7,871 nucleotides of DNA from CANCDA01 sp043757205 (lineage in GTDB: Bacteria; Pseudomonadota; Gammaproteobacteria; Burkholderiales; Burkholderiaceae_C), in the NCBI GenBank assembly GCA_043757205.1, contig JAYVPU010000112.1, positions 1-7,871 of the forward strand, given 5' to 3'. Positions 7,280 to 7,871 of the stretch are shown here, one piece after another (the first letter of the stretch is position 1; each line of letters starts with the position of its first letter). The translations under genes and the position numbers were made by a program. Below the pieces are notes generated by a model. That model was given only the letters and a program-made list of their open reading frames with translations. It did no database searches and had not been told where the DNA came from.

Positions 7280-7302
7280 TTTACCCTCATGGGTGGGGTA
7301 AA
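7280..7302. repeat. Inverted repeat TTTACCC-N9-GGGTAAA, candidate operator
   Basis: Perfect 7-bp arms at 7280-7286 and 7296-7302. The site ends 33 nt before the DUF1640 ATG and lies about 97-119 nt upstream of the iorA-like ATG, so one bound protein could affect both genes. No run of T follows that would suggest a terminator. Confidence 0.4.
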
Positions 7303-7335
7303 ACACCCAGTGAAACTTGGGCTACACTTTGTCCC

Positions 7336-7605
7336 ATGAGGGCCCTAACTTTCGATACGCACGAATTCATAAAGACCCTGACAGAGTCCGGGTTTGAGAC
7401 GCGCCAAGCAGAATCCGTCTCTAAGGCGTTCAAAGCAGCCTCGGGAGGGGCTGAATTAGCCACAAAGCGCGACCTAGAAGTTATGGGCATGGAGCTCACA
7501 CTCAAAATGGCCGAACTCAAGGCTGACACCATCAAATGGATGGTGGGTTTGTCACTGGCCCAGCTGGGCCTGCTCATCGGTATCCTGCTCAAACTCTCGG
7601 CCTGA
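7336..7605 (+). CDS. DUF1640-like small coiled-coil membrane protein
   Basis: An 89-residue protein starting at the ATG at 7336. The N-terminus (FDTHEFIKTLTESGFETRQAESVSKAF) is the typical opening of DUF1640 / CCDC90-type proteins, followed by an ELATKRDLE segment, a heptad-like charged helix (about 42-66) and one C-terminal membrane segment (about 68-87, WMVGLSLAQLGLLIGILLKL). The frame continues upstream to 7225, but the extension has no family character. There is no Shine-Dalgarno before the ATG; a -10-like TACACT at 7323-7328 ends 7 nt before the ATG, so the mRNA may be leaderless, though no matching -35 is seen. The function of the bacterial family is unknown to me; such proteins are often encoded beside unrelated genes in betaproteobacteria. 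It is transcribed away from the molybdenum enzyme operon and need not be related to it. Confidence 0.8.
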   Translation: MRALTFDTHEFIKTLTESGFETRQAESVSKAFKAASGGAELATKRDLEVMGMELTLKMAELKADTIKWMVGLSLAQLGLLIGILLKLSA

Positions 7606-7644
7606 TCGCCAAAAGAGCAAGAGCGGGCAAATACATGCTCGCAC

Positions 7645-7725
7645 ATGAGTTTTGTGTTCGTGAAGCTTGTTGGAACCCACGCCGAGTACCTCTCAAAACT
7701 GCTCAACACCGTTGAGCAGTTTTGA
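7645..7725 (+). pseudogene. higB: C-terminal remnant of a HigB-type mRNA interferase toxin
   Basis: The plus-strand frame reads MSFVFVKLVGTHAEY, then LSKLLN, then TVEQF and a stop at 7723-7725. The (V/I)(K/R)-(F/L)-VGTHAEY strand is the hallmark of the HigB toxin C-terminus, and the gene lies 11 nt before a HigA-type antitoxin, the normal higB-higA order. A full HigB is about 95-100 residues; only the last 20-25 remain, and the frame upstream runs straight back to the DUF1640 stop without HigB sequence. The toxin has therefore lost most of its fold. The six residues LSKLLN stand where the family usually has a D-x-I-D-A-type segment, and they are encoded exactly by the left arm of a perfect palindrome. 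Confidence 0.68.
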
Positions 7726-7728
7726 GAG
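7690..7728. repeat. Perfect 18-bp palindrome with 3-nt loop between higB remnant and higA
   Basis: Left arm CTCTCAAAACTGCTCAAC (7690-7707), loop ACC, right arm GTTGAGCAGTTTTGAGAG (7711-7728), with no mismatch. In RNA this is a very stable hairpin. It has no following T tract, so it is not a classic intrinsic terminator. The right arm contains the last codons of the higB remnant plus GAGAG, the only Shine-Dalgarno-like stretch before the antitoxin ATG at 7737, so folding would hide that site. Confidence 0.85.
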
Positions 7729-7736
7729 ATAGAGCC

Positions 7737-7871
7737 ATGAACATTCGCCCCATTCACACCAAGGCCGATTACAGGACCGTGCTCAAGAAAGTTTCTGCCT
7801 TGGTAGATGCCGACCCCAAACGCGGCACACCACAAGCCGACGAGCTTGAGGTGCTGGGTACGTTGGTGCAG
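7737..7871 (+). CDS. higA: HigA-type antitoxin, N-terminal part (cut by window end)
   Basis: An open frame of 45 codons from the ATG at 7737 running off the window. It begins MNIRPIHTKADYRTVLKKVS and continues with LVDADPKRGTPQADELEVLGTLVQ, which is the characteristic N-terminus of the COG5499 / HigA antitoxin family (the IRPIHTEADY opening, then a GTP..D.LEVL..LV stretch). The helix-turn-helix domain that should follow is outside the window. It normally neutralises HigB and represses the higBA promoter. Here the toxin gene is reduced to a remnant, so the antitoxin appears orphaned and its original promoter upstream of higB is missing. The only ribosome-site-like sequence (GAGAG) lies in the right arm of the palindrome. 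Confidence 0.83.
   Translation, partial: MNIRPIHTKADYRTVLKKVSALVDADPKRGTPQADELEVLGTLVQ

Larger units (their letters stand above)
7184..7335. promoter_or_regulatory. Divergent control region between iorA-like gene and DUF1640 gene
   Basis: These 152 bases separate two divergent start codons and must hold the operon promoter (minus strand) and the DUF1640 promoter (plus strand). I see no convincing sigma-70 pair for the operon. Three symmetric sites stand out: TTTACCC-N9-GGGTAAA (7280-7302), CAAATT-N6-AATTTG (7243-7260) and the palindrome TTTGCGCAAA (7237-7246), which overlaps the second. These could bind a regulator encoded elsewhere; no regulator gene is adjacent. Function is inferred from symmetry and position only. 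Confidence 0.45.

Noticed and set aside
7690..7728. Rho-independent terminator
   Set aside because: The stem is strong, but it is followed by ATAGAGCC and not a T tract, and it lies partly inside the higB remnant, just before the higA start.
1..7871. tRNA, rRNA, CRISPR array, integrase or transposase genes, IS ends
   Set aside because: I looked on both strands and saw no such structures; the only strong repeats are the inverted repeats listed and the two receiver-domain copies.

Overview
The window looks like chromosomal DNA from a GC-rich betaproteobacterium. My guess is Burkholderiales, Comamonadaceae-like, inferred from protein style and codon use; no marker gene is present. It reads as an accessory region, with short remnants of broken genes at the joins between blocks.

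Layout, left to right. (1) 1-2004, + strand: the 3' part of a hybrid sensor histidine kinase (PAS, PAS, HisKA, HATPase, REC); its 5' end is outside the window. (2) 2008-2642, - strand: a two-gene toxin-antitoxin module. A TumE-like toxin (DUF6516 type) is followed with a 4-nt overlap by a winged-helix antitoxin. Its likely promoter contains a perfect inverted repeat, and the toxin mRNA may be leaderless. (3) 2697-2780, + strand: a scrap of a response-regulator receiver domain, clearly related to the receiver domain of the kinase at 1801-1884. (4) 2770-7183, - strand: a tightly coupled three-gene operon. It encodes a [2Fe-2S] subunit (IorA-like), a Tat-exported molybdopterin subunit (IorB-like) and a class A FAD monooxygenase. 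The genes overlap by 4 nt at both junctions. The monooxygenase stop codon lies inside the antisense of the receiver scrap. (5) 7184-7335: a divergent control region with several inverted repeats. (6) 7336-7605, + strand: a small DUF1640-like coiled-coil membrane protein. (7) 7645-7725, + strand: the C-terminal remnant of a HigB-type toxin, containing a perfect 18-bp palindrome. (8) 7737-7871, + strand: the start of a HigA-type antitoxin, cut by the window edge.

How it may work together: the IorAB-like enzyme would hydroxylate an N-heteroaromatic or other aldehyde/azaarene-type substrate, probably in the periplasm. The co-translated flavin monooxygenase would carry out a second oxygenation in the cytoplasm. 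The substrate cannot be told from sequence. The block containing this operon and the DUF1640 gene is bordered by a broken receiver domain on the left and a broken higB on the right, and each remnant sits beside a toxin-antitoxin gene. This suggests that insertion or deletion assembled the region.
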